This document shows, piece after piece, positions 11,411 through 23,615 of a stretch of DNA of 64,000 nt. Location: assembly GCA_964019155.1 (NCBI GenBank), contig OZ025244.1, positions 1,155,735-1,219,734 of the forward strand, read 5' to 3'. Below the pieces are notes generated by a model. The model was not told the origin of the DNA. It did not search any database and was given only the letters and a program-made list of their open reading frames with translations. The position numbers and the translations under genes were made by a program. Numbering within the stretch: the stretch's first letter is position 1; each line of letters begins with the position of its first letter. The DNA comes from Osedax fenrisi (lineage: Eukaryota > Annelida > Polychaeta > Sabellida > Siboglinidae).

Positions 11411-12627
11411 CCAATTACTGGAATGTAGGCTTAGATTATGAACGGAGATTAAGTGAGGTAGGTAATAGCTGGTGTAGAAACGAGATAGGATATCAACAAT
11501 TAAATTTTACGTGTCACATGGAATATGTCATATGGCGATTTGAATATCATATGTATATAAATTTGAATTTTTTAATAGATATTAAATAAATTGAACAATT
11601 TTTAATCAAAGCAAAATTTTATAAATATTAATCATTAATTTGATATTTTGAAATCGATAATATATAAATGTTACTAACTTTATCATATAGTCGATTTCTA
11701 GAATAGAATCCTGACCATTACTTTTATATATCAAAATTTATTATTTGATAAATCCAGCTTTAATAATAAATTTCCTAAATCGATTCAATAAAGATTATAT
11801 ATTATTATAATAAAAAATAATGAATATATATTAAATAAAATTAATAAAAATAGAATAATACATTTGATTAGATATATAATTGAATATGATATTTTAATAA
11901 CAAATAATGAATATACATATATTTAAAACAAATATATAAATAAACTTTTATTTTATATAAATACTAATAATGAATTACTAACATGTTTAAATAAAGGATC
12001 TTTTTTAATAATGTCTTGACCATCATGCATTTTAGTTATAATATTATTGAATTCTGGATCTTTAGTGATTTGATATTAACTGGTATAGCTTTAGAGTAAT
12101 TTCTCTTTAATTTGATTATAAAAGTTCTTAAAATAAATGTACTACATTCTGTATTAATTTAATTGATTAAATAGGTAATTTATATAATTTAAAATACAAA
12201 CCGTTGCATAATTTTGCTATCCTACATGTTCAATTAGTATGCCTTGAAATTTACCGGCAGCAATCAAATTTGTATTATATTCCAACATAGCTTTTGTTTT
12301 TACTCCAAAAAAGACTTTTCTTAAATGTAATTATTCATCACCTGTAATTAATTATATATTTTTATCTTATATATTATGTTCCATATTATTATACTACTAT
12401 ATTTAATATTTGTATGTCAAAATACATCAAAATATGTATTGGATACTACTGATTACAAAATAAATAAAGTAACATTAAATTATTGAAAATAAATTAATAA
12501 ATTTATAATAATACACCAATACAAATACCATATAAATAATTATTAATTAAAATATTATTATTTTCAATTACAAAATGTTAATAAATAAATATTATTGACA
12601 TGTCTAAAATATAATATAATTTAAAAG
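11410..12627. other. AT-rich DNA, no gene seen
   Basis: Apart from short, mildly GC-richer words near 11440-11540 and 12000-12320, I find no frame of useful length, element end or RNA gene. Confidence 0.5.
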
Positions 12628-12634
12628 ATATTAA

Positions 12635-13052
12635 CAAAGATTTTGCGAATCAAAGATATAACACTCGCTACCTACGCAACATGATTATTATTCATACATC
12701 CCGCTTCTAGCAGCAGTATCGAAATCGATTTAGATTTGCCGCAATTTGCATACTACAATGTTTTCATTACTCTATTAAATTACATGCAATATAAATTAGC
12801 TTTTACTTGCCACATAGATATTCATAGGATTTAAAACCAATATATCCTATTTCTATATATTAGTAATAAACACTTAATAAAATAATAATTTAAAGCATAT
12901 TATTTTTCATTTTAAAAGTTTGATACAAATTTACATTATAAACACATAGTTTCAAAAAATGACCTATATAGGTGGTGCTGTTGGTTTTTGTATACAAAAT
13001 TTAATTACACGATTTCTCATGAGTGTTATATCTTTCATTAGAAAAATCTTTG
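12635..13052. mobile_element. MITE with CAAAGATTTT ends and 7-bp target duplication (copy 1)
   Basis: The ends CAAAGATTTTGCGAATCAAA and, reversed, CAAAGATTTTTCTAATGAAA are followed on both sides by GATATAACAC. A perfect 7-bp duplication ATATTAA flanks it (12628-12634 and 13053-13059). The interior matches the copies in the two inverted-repeat arms, including GCAGTATCGAAATC, TTACATGCAATATAAATTAG and TTTGTATACAAA. There is no ORF. A 7-bp duplication fits neither hAT (8) nor Tc1/mariner (TA); P-type elements are one possibility. Confidence 0.85.
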
Positions 13053-13143
13053 ATATTAATATGAACAAATTTAGTATCTAAAGTTGGATATTGGATGTTA
13101 AATAATTATATACAATTATTTATTAATTATATATTATTATTTG

Positions 13144-13312
13144 GTATCCAGTGTTCTCGTGCGAAGTGATTTCATGGGGAATGATATTATACGGATTGGT
13201 GATTTCGTGTGTAGTTTAAATTCTACTATTTATAAATAATTATTTATATATATTATCATTTCACATGAGATCATTCGCCACAAAATTACTTCACACGATA
13301 TTATTGGTATTC
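13144..13312. mobile_element. Small hairpin MITE
   Basis: TCGTGCGAAGTGATTTCATG (13156 on) and the reverse of 13272-13300, TCGTGTGAAGTAATTTTGTG, are inverted repeats that continue into a shared GAATGAT. The whole is about 150-170 bp and can fold back. Outer ends and target duplication are not resolved. Confidence 0.55.
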
Positions 13313-14236
13313 TATTATTTAACTAATTATTTTTTATTATATTACACATATCATTGATTATATAATTAAATAAAAACCATTCGATAACTCCTGTTCTGTT
13401 TTGCACTTGATTCTAAAAGATTATTATCATAAAGTTAATTATATATGATATTATAGATTAAATATATATATTATATATATTACGATATCTATAAGTTTTA
13501 ATGTTAGCATGATACTACTATAAACAGTGAAATTAACAGATATAATTAAGAAGAAATTTACAAATGATAAAGAATACAACCATACAAATGTAATTGTGGA
13601 ATTATAAACTACTAAATACCAATACAGTATTAATATAAACTACGAGATAATAATACCTTACAAATGTAAAATAATTATACAATAGGCATTATTATTTAAA
13701 TATTACATATATATGTATTATATAATAGTGTTTAACATAATATATATTATGTAGTAATGTAAACAATTTGATTATTTAGATTAGAATATTAAAAAAGTAT
13801 TCATGGCATTAAAGTAGTAGTATTAATATTTTTGTGTACGGTATTAGTATAGCAGTTATTTCATAATTGGAATTTTCTGTTTTTCTATAAGCAATAAATA
13901 TTGTATATTAAGTAATCATAGTATTATTTAATACTTTAAAATATTAATAATTTATTACTATAATATTAATAAATATATGAATTATAATATCATATATATA
14001 TATTATATAATATACACAAGTATGTTAAAAATGGTTTTCGCCGAAGATTACAAATAAACTACCCTGTTTGGTTAGAACGGACAAACGGCAATTGTATTTA
14101 AAACTATATTTATTAAATTACTTTTATTTCTATATTAACTAATGCTGATTGTATATTTTTCATAATGTATAACTATTATATTTTTAACAATATTTAATTT
14201 GATATGGTATTATAATAATCATATAATATATATACA
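13313..14236. other. AT-rich DNA, no gene seen
   Basis: The only richer part is 14030-14100, with GTTTTCGCCGAAG and a CGGACAAACGG word. I cannot relate it to anything else in the window. Confidence 0.45.
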
Positions 14237-14392
14237 GGAGAAGCAGGCCGCCGATATATTTAAGAACCGCCCATCGATGTAAATATATGTTACGCTTGAT
14301 TTCACACGCTAAAATATTCCATATGAGTAACATACATACGTTGTTTATGTGTATTATCATATTAACACAAATATATATTATAATTATATACA
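14237..14392 (+). repeat. Left end of an outer element (end matches 31480-31680 inverted)
   Basis: GGAGAAGCAGGCCGCCGATA is repeated in reverse at 31680. Colinear blocks inside include TTACGCTTGATTTCACACGC, ATATTCCATA and GAGTAACATACATA. The right copy has about 45 extra bases. The ends resemble the 148-bp MITE at 625-772. The pogo-like element starts two bases after this segment, so it probably inserted into this outer element near its left end. Confidence 0.65.
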
Positions 14393-14861
14393 TAGGGGAC
14401 GGAAGGGTATTATGGCCGATATTTTTATTACCTTACAAGAAACAAAATATACCATACTAATATTGGATATTATGATCCAATAAGTTGTATATACAATTAC
14501 AATATGTTGTTCTAAATAATGGCTATCAACATTTACTCATTTAATTATGTGTATTCAAGTCATTTGATTTTTATTAAAAAGCAAATTTTCCGTATAAATA
14601 GAGATAAAATACACTAGTGCGGGTATTATGGTCGATAGTTCCGAAATAGCCACTAGGATCGCGTCATGTATTCAAATACGCACTATTTTTATAATTGGAA
14701 AATAAAATACATGTTATCAGATATCAAGATACACACGCACTTTTATAGTAAATATATTTATAAGTAATCGTTATCCCATTTAGTTTTACTTATATTCAGC
14801 TACAAATTTATGTTTTAATTAATTAGTTTACTATGTCTCACATTATTAATGCAAATGTAAG

Positions 14862-15006
14862 CCGATTAATTTGAACGAAATGGCAAATAAAAATTGTATT
14901 GAACATCGATTCAATATTGAAAATGAAATGGCAGGAATAGATTGGTTACGGGGCTTCAGGAATAGATATCATTGTCTCACTCTTAGAACTCCGGAACAAA
15001 CATCAG
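14862..15006 (+). pseudogene. Pogo-like transposase exon, HTH DNA-binding part
   Basis: The frame reads NEMANKNCIEHRFN, then AGIDWLRGFRNRYHCLTLRT and PEQTS. This is the conserved stretch of jerky/pogo-like (HTH-Tnp-Tc5) proteins, where H-x-FN...AG..WL.GF..R......R.PE.TS is standard. A splice donor (TCAG|GTAATA) follows at 15006. A possible acceptor (TGTAAG) sits before 14862. In the family this domain binds the transposon ends. The exon itself is open, but the element lacks a visible catalytic exon. Confidence 0.82.
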
Positions 15007-15208
15007 GTAATATATTTTAATATATATATAGTATTGTATTTGATTATGTGATATGAAATATTAATACAGTGCCATACTTATAATTTGTACCATTATTGTA
15101 GTATACGTGACAATTAGTATACTAATCGTAATATACTATAGTATATACATATAAAATTTAAAATGTGTACTATAAAAATATATGGAATTAAATTATTTAA
15201 CTATATAA

Positions 15209-15248
<40 letters not shown>

Positions 15249-15463
15249 CTATATATAAACCTATATAGTTATGTATGGAATTAAATCGTTTAAATAGGAT
15301 GACAATCTTATGCATATAATTATATATTATTAATAATATTATTAATAATTAATAATATAATTTAAACTGTTATTAATAAATATGTTATTTTATAATAATT
15401 ATCCAATATTATACTGAGAAAAAGAAATAAATCAGATATACATATATATATATATATATATAT

Positions 15464-15520
15464 AACTGCCAGTGTGGCTCAGTTAGCTAATGCGTCATAC
15501 ACACAAGCAGTATACTATAG
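15464..15520 (+). other. tRNA 5'-half-like sequence
   Basis: CCAGTGTGGCTCAGTTAGCT followed by AATGCGT reads like the D-arm and box A of a tRNA. A box B and 3' half do not follow within a normal distance, so it is at best a truncated tRNA or SINE head. Confidence 0.35.
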
Positions 15521-15626
15521 GACATAAAAAAATAGGTCTTAAAATATTATTTAGAAGTGATATTATATAATTGTGTATAAATAAATGATCGGCTCTCATT
15601 AAAACCATGGATGACTTAACATGAGA

Positions 15627-15662
15627 GCATCGATATAAAGAAAGTTTTCTTTATATCGATGC
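15627..15662. other. Perfect hairpin GCATCGATATAAAGAAA (17-bp stem)
   Basis: GCATCGATATAAAGAAA is followed two bases later by its exact reverse complement. Almost the same stem occurs at 28613-28654 and 47268-47309, right at the stop codon of the C-terminal transposase exon. It is not a (TA)n product because the stem has mixed sequence. Confidence 0.7.
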
Positions 15663-15806
15663 ATGGGAGGGGCTTCGAAGGGACATTAGAGCCATATAAT
15701 ATATATTATATATGGCATATATAATATATGATATATAGGCTATATAATATAGCTATAAATGTAAATGGATGAAAGGACTCCACAAAATAAAAATAACAAT
15801 ATCGAT

Positions 15807-15880
<74 letters not shown>

Positions 15881-15979
15881 TATATATGTATATACTATAT
15901 ACTATATATATGTATATAGCTATATAATATAATACATACTATGTATTACATAGTATATATGTTATTAATTCTATATACA

Positions 15980-16020
<41 letters not shown>

Positions 16021-17949
16021 TTATCGATATTGTTATTTTTATTTTTATATATATATATATAGTCATTCTTTACGGGAACGGCTGACAATCAAAAATATAC
16101 CTAATGGGCATACCTTTTTTTAACAATAGGTATCAATTTGAAATTTTATATTATACTTAATTAATATATATAATATAATGTTCCATATTTGGTTTTATAA
16201 AATAATCATTAATGACAAATATACAAAATAATTGTCAACCTAAAAAAACCCACGCAAAGTATACCGGAATGGTATTCAATTTTATTCATGCATAATAAAC
16301 ACGAATGGGGTTACAATTAAGATTGCATATAATCCGCTACTAGGTATCCATTATTTATGATGAATCATATACTCTAGTTTCATATTATAATGAGAATATT
16401 CAATGCGCATGCGTTATTTTAATCATTGATGTAAATAAACTATAATTTTAATTCATTTGAATATATTCATCTAAACAAGTTATACAGACAATTATATGTT
16501 AGTTTTTTATTAATATAATATTTTTAAATAATATATTTATAAATTAAATTGTAAATAGAATTAACAGTTAATTATATACAACATTTTTAATATTATCTAT
16601 ATATTTTAAATTATTTAAAAAATACAATTTGAAATATTCAATAATTGAATATAACATGTGTTTTTAAATCTGCTTTATATTATTAAATTTATTTTTCGTA
16701 ATAATTATTAATACAATAATTTAATTTATAATAAATAATTGTGAATATTAAAGTTATAATAATAGTATTGTGAATAAAATATGGAAACTTTTTATTTTGA
16801 TTACTCGAGTAACAGTATTAAATTAGATTTGAATTAATCAATATATTAATAATATATTATATTATGTGCAAATACACATAACTAATAAACACCATACAAA
16901 TACAATAACGCGATTTTAAACTCTAAATCTAAAACATGCTCACTAGACATATTTTAAATGTTGTGTATAATATTATATGAAATATAATTATAAAAATGAT
17001 TATTGATAATTGTATAACATAAATTATTGTTAAATTTATAATATTGTCAACTAGATAAATCATTTATTAAATTAATTTATATTAATTAAATAAATGATGT
17101 AATCATTACAGTAATGCTCAATTTACATTCTTAATATTTATTTACTTATCATAATGATAATCATTATATATAATAAAAATTCATAATATAATAGTATTAT
17201 TAATACACATAATATATTTACTATAATATTACTTGTTTAGTAATGTATACATAATTGTTGATAATTATTTTATAATAATTTATTATAGTATAATTTTAAA
17301 TATGATAATTTATTAACTATAAAATTAATAAAATCGTATTCATTTAGTGTTAAAATTATATTATTATGTTTAGTATATTATTATCTGTATAATCATATAG
17401 TGTTTAATAATTAATATTTATACATCATAATTATAGTATGATTTATAACTTATATTTTAATAACATGTTTAGTATTAATTACGGTAGAAAGTAATCTTGT
17501 ACGAGATCATTTCGGACTATATAATCTAGTACGTCTTATTAAATTTATTCTAAAAGTATTATTTATGAATTTAATATTATAGTTATCTTAGATTATTTTA
17601 ATTTCGACTCTATAGTCATCATTTATATACATATTTGTATATATTATATTTTCCATCAATAATTAATGATTAAATATAAATATTAGAATAATAATTGTAG
17701 AATTATGAAAACACTTAACTTTACAAGTGGTACGAGGTTACTAATGAGTAGTGATATTACTTAATTCTTAATTACTCATATTAATTTATTAAAGTAATCT
17801 CTGACGACTTATTTAGTAATCTATTAAGACTTATTCCGCCAATAAGTAATTTTATTTATAAAACAAATTTAACTTATATATATATTAATAAATATAGTTA
17901 TCTATATTTATACTTATCTATATTTTTCTAATTTCTATATTCAGGACAC

Positions 17950-18166
17950 TGTTGGGGCAATAAAGTGAACCTGGCGAGATATGTTCCTCTCTGAATGTCA
18001 TCTCATAAATGACGTATCGTGGGTGCCTATAAAGAACTATATACAGCAGTCGATGGACGATATAGTATGCATGTCTGGTGCTCTACTAAATGTGATGAGA
18101 GATATAAATGATCTGAGAATGCGATTCATAAAGTGCCGAAAAAGCTTGCCATAGTAAGGTAAATTA
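17950..18166 (+). pseudogene. Exon-like open stretch in the arm, unrecognised
   Basis: After a TATATTCAG acceptor-like site, a frame reads TWRDMFLSECHLINDVSWVP and then IKNYIQQSMDDIVCMSGALL, followed by NVMRDINDLRMRFIKCRKSL and a stop. It is clearly less AT-rich than its surroundings. A stop (TGA) lies a few codons after the acceptor in this frame. The same stretch is kept in the right arm (39307-39543). I do not recognise it; it may be an exon of a decayed element. Confidence 0.4.
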
Positions 18167-18292
18167 ATTTTGTGTATATAAATATATATATATATTTATT
18201 AATTAAGAGGATCTCAATGGATAAATTAGTTAATATCAGAACAAATTGTAATATGTACTAGTGATCTAAAAATTCAAATCTTTGCTTCTCTT

Positions 18293-18460
18293 CGAAGACT
18301 TTCAAATCATTAAAAAAATGTTTGGAGACATCAAATCTCTACCATGTCATGTATTCGAAGACATTCAAATCACCAAAAAAATGTTTGAAGACATCAAATC
18401 TTTACCAATTCCTGTATTCGAAGACTTTCAAATCATAAAACAATGTTTGTCACATAAATT
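18293..18460 (+). repeat. Nearly three 63-bp tandem repeats that stay in frame
   Basis: Each unit encodes 21 residues (FEDFQIIKKMFGDIKSLP, FEDIQITKKMFEDIKSLP, then FEDFQIIKQC). The frame is open through all units because the period is a multiple of three. No wider protein is apparent. I treat it as a minisatellite inside the hAT and the open frame as incidental. Confidence 0.7.
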
Positions 18461-18569
18461 ATTGAATTTATTGATAGTAAAAACTTCCCATCATCTAATA
18501 TACAGTTGATCCCCTTTACTTCTACAAACAAAGTATAATGTGAGAGCACAGTAAACATAAACAAATTCC

Positions 18570-19325
18570 ATTGCAGATTTCCTACATACCTACTATAGCT
18601 ACATATCTACATGAATACCTACTTACCCACCTATATACCTACCTACTTACCAACCTAAGTATATGCATGACTACCTACCCAGCCACCTACATGCCCATAT
18701 ACATACCCTACCCAACAACCCGCCTACCTATCTATCTACCTACTCACATATCTACCTATCCATCCACCCACCTAACTACCCACCCATACATATATCTACC
18801 TGACTACCTACCCATCCACCTACTTGCCTATATGCATACCCTACCACCAACCTACTTACCTACCCACCCACTCATATACCTAAATATCTTCCTGAGTACC
18901 TACTTACCTATATGCATACACTACCCTACCACCCACCTAACTATCTATCTACCTTTCCACCCACCCACCTAACTACCCACCCATATCTCTCTACCTTCAT
19001 GACTACCTACCAACCTACTTGCCTATATAACTACCCTATCACCCACCTACCTACCTCCTATCTACCCACCCATCCATATATCTACCTACATACATACCTC
19101 CCTGCCCTACAACCTACCTAACTATACTACCCACCTATCTACCTACATACATACCTATCTACTTTCCCAATGTATATATATATGTAGGTCCTACATACCT
19201 GACTGCCTACCTCCCCACCTGTATACTTGCCTACATATTTGCCTGACTATCTATCCATCTACACATATACCTACCTGCATACCTATCTAACTAAATAAAC
19301 ACCTACCTACATACATGCATATATA
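18570..19325 (+). repeat. CTAC-rich degenerate minisatellite
   Basis: This is about 750 bp of CTACCTAC, CCACCCAC and TATCTACC words with irregular spacing and larger repeated blocks. It produces open frames rich in LPTYLPTH on this strand, which are artefacts of the repeat. It lies entirely inside the hAT at 18259-19950 and is mirrored at 38150-38905. Confidence 0.85.
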
Positions 19326-19583
19326 CACACATATATAATATACAAACACTAAAATAGTTAATAAGTGTACATATTTCTCTACATAGAGTTATATATTGAG
19401 AGTGTATCATACACTAAATGCCATCCAATGTATCATATAAAATCGATTCATGAGTATTATATAATAATAATTTAGGATATGCAATTAGCTACCTGTCCTT
19501 ATCTATTATCTATTAATATACGTTTGTTCACTAATTTAGTTCCCTACATCTATATTAATAATCTATCACTCTGATCGTATAAA

Positions 19584-19700
19584 TGCTCCTTTTTTTTCGA
19601 GTTTATTTATCGTATATATAATAGGAATATATTTAATAAGTTCGATTAGTACTATAATTTGGAATAAACTCGAAAAAAAAGTAGCATTTATTGTATATAT
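19584..19700. mobile_element. Partly deleted copy of a palindromic MITE
   Basis: TGCTCCTTTTTTTTCGAGTT at the left and its near-reverse at the right (AACTCGAAAAAAAAGTAGC) frame a fold-back that has lost part of its left half compared with the right arm (37757-37905), where the palindrome is almost perfect. Confidence 0.7.
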
Positions 19701-19958
19701 ATATACATATAAATAATGACTTATATAATTTATAAGTATATAAATTACATATTACGTATAATAATGTGGCTACAATACTATGATAAATAGTGAATTTAAT
19801 CCATACAAATTTTTGAAAATTAAATAGGTGTGACTCGAATTGACTCGAAAATTAGATTTAAGATTTGAAATAATAATTTATATAAATGTTTGAAAATGAT
19901 GTGACTCGATTTGAAACTTGAATTGAAAGATTTGAAAATTTAGATCACTAATATGTAC

Positions 19959-21022
19959 TATTAATTGATGATATAGCATATATAACATATATGTTATTTA
20001 GTAACTATGAACAAATTACCAATTAAATAAGTTTTTAAATAACATAAAAAGCATATTTTATAGCATGATATTTAAAATATATTGTTATATAATATTTTAT
20101 ATCTAATATATAAATTCTATAAAAATTACATTTATATATAGATAAAAAAACTTATTAATTATTAACTTTAACTTATAAACTATTAACTATTATTTTATAA
20201 TATTGATTTTATATTAGCTGAATGCATAATGTAATTACTTTACAATTTATTTATTGTTGACTTTTCAAATGCATTTTACTAGAAATAATATATGCTATGT
20301 TTACATATATAAATGAATGTTTAGATAAAAGTACAAAGCTATCTACCTAATTATTTTTCTATATATAATTAACATATATATGAATAATATAACAAAACCC
20401 ATATTCAAAAATAGAATTATTATTTGTAAAATATATATTTGTTACTTTTATGTAATAGATATGATTTTCTTTCTTTTTTATATAATAAAAAAAATAGTTT
20501 AAATCAATAAATAGTATTTTAGAAACATTTAAAAAAAAGAGAAAATGCTTCCTTATCTCTACATATATGAATTCAACAAAATGGCCGTCTCAAAAATACA
20601 TATCGCACCTACCACCACCAAACTTACTACAGCTAAATAATTTTTAGATCTTTGCCGGTAATTTATATATTCCAATATGCATGTTTTATTTGGTTCATTT
20701 TATATCACTATTTAATCGTATATAATATTTATTATCATACTTAATTATCTACTAACTATTTTTTATATATATAAATTACTCATATATACATATATGTTAC
20801 TCAAAATATCAGTAACTAATAAGTATATATATATTTATTAATATATTTAAATTATATAGAATTGGATACCTGCAATCCAGTTTATTTGATGAGTTTCAAC
20901 ACGGTATCATGTACTGATTAACGTTAGTAATATATAACACTTTAAATTATTTACTAATTAATATTTTGTTTCAATTATATAGTTTAAAACTACAAAAAAA
21001 ACTATGTTGAAATAAATTACAG
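19959..21022. other. AT-rich arm DNA, mostly featureless
   Basis: The only notable part is 20560-20660, with a short frame MAVSKIHIAPTTTKLTTAK that could be a decayed gag start, and 20870-20930, another richer patch. Both are mirrored in the right arm. Confidence 0.4.
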
Positions 21023-21942
21023 GAAGCAGCTCTCGGACTCAGATGCAATGCTTGTAACAAGATGAATAACTTCAAATCCTTCTGTAGGAGCAGACATTAC
21101 TATAAGAACTATAAGAAACAGGAGTCCACTAAATTACATCAAACTTACATGTAGCAGACCAGGACATAAGATACAAGGTTTTTATTAAATTATGTTAAAC
21201 TATTCATACCCTTTAAAAATAGAACATATATATTATTTAAAGTTGACAAAGGGTCTTAAAGTAATGTACTATCCTTTAAGGTATACAATAACATTAGAAA
21301 GCCACATCAAACAGACATAAATTAACTAGATGACATTACTTGCAAGAAAACTGCATACATCGTACATAACGTTCAAATCTGTCAAATTCGAGACTCCTTA
21401 AAATTCACATGATCCCCAGCTACCATTGTCAAGAAACGAACCAGAATCATATGTAATGTGTACCCATACGGGAAACATCCTATGACGTACAAGACATAAA
21501 ATACGATCAACACCTACAACTAACCCCAAGAAAATTACACCACCATAGAGAATACCCCCACTCAAACACTACATTTATCTAATTACCCAACACCACCATC
21601 TGATAATAATACCATCCTCTCACACACAGCTATTATAGAACAAAAGCAGCTTAGGAAACTATACGCCGAAGCTCCAGGAACAGGCACACTCCCTACCGAT
21701 TTGTCCTGTAATATATCTTCTTCTTAGAAGAGGTGATGTTATGTTATTATCACTATTACTTTGTGTATTATTATTATTATCTCGCATTATACTAACACAC
21801 GCCGAGTGCTAGGGATATGCCCATACATCACCGTCTCACATGATTAAGCAATGCTAGACGCCTATATATAAGAGCCGTGATAAATGTACAAAGTTAATAA
21901 ATAATGTATTAACGCATTGATTCTTTTTCTAATAACTTAACA
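21023..21942 (+). mobile_element. Ty3/gypsy remnant with 3' LTR, left-arm copy
   Basis: From 21023 the frame EAALGLRCNACNKMNNFKSF followed by CRSRHY is a gag nucleocapsid knuckle of the C-x2-C-x4-[HN]-x4-C kind (His replaced by Asn). After about 21300 come decayed C-terminal pol words, including SPATIVKKR. A purine-rich AGAAGAGG then precedes an LTR. Compared with the right arm, a 779-bp block with the protease and integrase remains is missing at about 21299. The element is dead and has no 5' LTR here. Confidence 0.78.
21734..21942 (+). repeat. Gypsy 3' LTR (left arm), about 209 bp
   Basis: It starts TGATGTTATGTTATTATC after the purine tract and ends near AATAACTTAACA. It includes a TATATAAG promoter-like word at about 21864 and an AATAAA-like word at about 21897. 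It is mirrored at 34722-34931. Confidence 0.75.
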
Positions 21943-22409
21943 ACTTGTATATACAAATATACTTTAATATAAATACATTTCTGATTAATGATTCATATAC
22001 AAATATACTAAATTTGATTTTGATAATTATGTTAATGTTTGAATCAAATAATAATATTTATGTAATGTATTATTCTAATATAATTACACTAACAAATATA
22101 AATAAATGAAATACAATTAAATATATTTATGATTATTTGATACAAATACATAAAATCTGTTTTTGATATAAATTAAATTATTAATGTTGATCAAATATAA
22201 AGATTTATATAAGTTTTCAAGAATAATTAATTGATTATTGTTTAAATGAATATAACATAATTGATACAATTGATATATTTAGTATTTTAATTTGAAATAA
22301 AATTGACATGTAAGAATCCATAATTAATTTATTATTCTTTTATACAAGAAAATATTAATGACTAATATATATATATATTTTTATAAATATTTAAATATAA
22401 TATACATAT

Positions 22410-22700
22410 TAGTGTTGTAAATGATGTCGGGTAGTTTCGGGTAATTGACTACATGGAAGGTTTCGGGTATCAAAATATGATTTTGGTTCAATTACGATTT
22501 AAATACTAATAACTTATCATTATCGAAAATATAAAAAATGCTTATTTAAAATTATAGTAAAAGTATTTTATACAATATAAAATAAAATCAACAATATAAT
22601 TCGTTATCAATTAATTAGACAATAATTTTGTTATCAATGAGTTAATATATAATACATAATGTTACGGGTCGTGTACGGCAGAAATGCAGAATCAGGAATC
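22410..22700. mobile_element. hAT-like terminus in the left arm
   Basis: TAGTGTTGTAAATGATGTCG followed by GGTAGTTTCGGGTAATTGAC resembles the end of the element at 5993 (TAGGGATGT...GGGT...TTTCGGG). GTTACGGGTCG at about 22662 may belong to it. A matching right end is not visible. It is mirrored at about 34248. Confidence 0.4.
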
Positions 22701-23147
22701 GCTATAATTAATAAAAAATAGATAGATAAACAATAAAAAACATAGCAAAGCTAGCTCGGGTATGGCTATTATATCTATAAAGTCTATTCCACACCTAAAC
22801 TATATGGAAATCCCTCGTATAATTATATACATTTTTACATGTATTAATTAAAATGTTAACATTATATTGAATTTATTAGGGAGAGTTAAAGTGAGGTATA
22901 TAAATAGAAGTAAAACGTAAATACCTACGAATATTCGCATGCATTTTGAAAATAATTATGTTTTTATAGAAACGTTTGATATTCGCAAGTGAGGTTGTTT
23001 CGTGCGTATATTTTCATGTGTGGCATCACTTTAAAATATAATTCTAAATGATTCTAATACTCGCCACTTTGGATTGAGGTATATATATATATACCAGATT
23101 AAACATTTTGTATATCTATATACATATCCCATTATATTTATATTGAA
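22700..23147. other. Unexplained mid-GC stretch of the arm
   Basis: It contains AGCTAGCTCGGGTATGG, GAATATTCGCATGCA and a paired TTCGCAAGTGAGG / CCTCACTTTAAC-like theme, but no open frame or element end I can name. It is mirrored at about 33520-33960. Confidence 0.35.
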
Positions 23148-23154
23148 TTAATAC

Positions 23155-23608
23155 CAAAGATTTTCCGAAGGAAAGATATAACACTTACGCGAAATCGTGT
23201 TTTTCGAATTTGTATACAAAATACCCCAGTGCCACCTATAGCGGGTTACTTTTAGGAACTATGTGTTATCTATAATGTAAATTCGTATTTAACTAAACAC
23301 TTTTAAAATGTTAAATAATATGCTTTAAATTAATATTTATATGATGAAAACTAAGTGTTCATTACTAATATATAACAAACAAATATGATATGTATGTTTT
23401 AAATTCTATAAGTATATATTTAGTAAATAAAAGCTAATTTATATTGCATGTAATTTAATAGAGCAATGAAAAAATTGTTGTATGCAAATAGAGCCTAACC
23501 TAAATCTATTTCAGTGATTTCGATACTACTGCTAGCAGCAGCAGGGGATATTACTAAATTATGTTGCATGTATAGGGAGTGTTATATCTTTGCTTCGCAA
23601 AATCTTTG
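23155..23608. mobile_element. MITE with CAAAGATTTT ends, copy 2 (left arm)
   Basis: The ends CAAAGATTTTCCGAAGGAAA and, reversed, CAAAGATTTTGCGAAGCAAA are flanked by a perfect 7-bp duplication TTAATAC (23148-23154, 23609-23615). It has the same interior as the copy at 12635. It is non-coding, 454 bp. Confidence 0.88.
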
Positions 23609-23615
23609 TTAATAC

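Larger units (their letters stand above)
15199..16060. repeat. (TA)n tracts and palindromes between exon 1 and the arm
   Basis: This has (TA)n runs at about 15208-15246, 15812-15878 and 15986-16017, the last two inside a larger inverted pair (AAATAACAATATCGATAAC at 15790 versus its reverse near 16020). A perfect 17-bp stem hairpin lies at 15627-15662. The inverted-repeat arm begins where these tracts end. Confidence 0.7.
18259..19950. mobile_element. 1.7-kb hAT element, left-arm copy
   Basis: The ends TAGTGATCTAAAAATTCAAA and, reversed, TAGTGATCTAAATTTTCAAA are flanked by a perfect 8-bp duplication ATATGTAC (18251-18258, 19951-19958). The interior holds 63-bp repeats near the left end, a long CTAC-type minisatellite, and a decayed palindrome at 19584-19700. 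No transposase is visible, so it is non-autonomous. Confidence 0.9.

Noticed and set aside
18571..19121. Two open frames rich in LPTYLPTH, mirrored at 38362-38912
   Set aside because: They follow the CTAC minisatellite inside a hAT; the frame is a by-product of the repeat.
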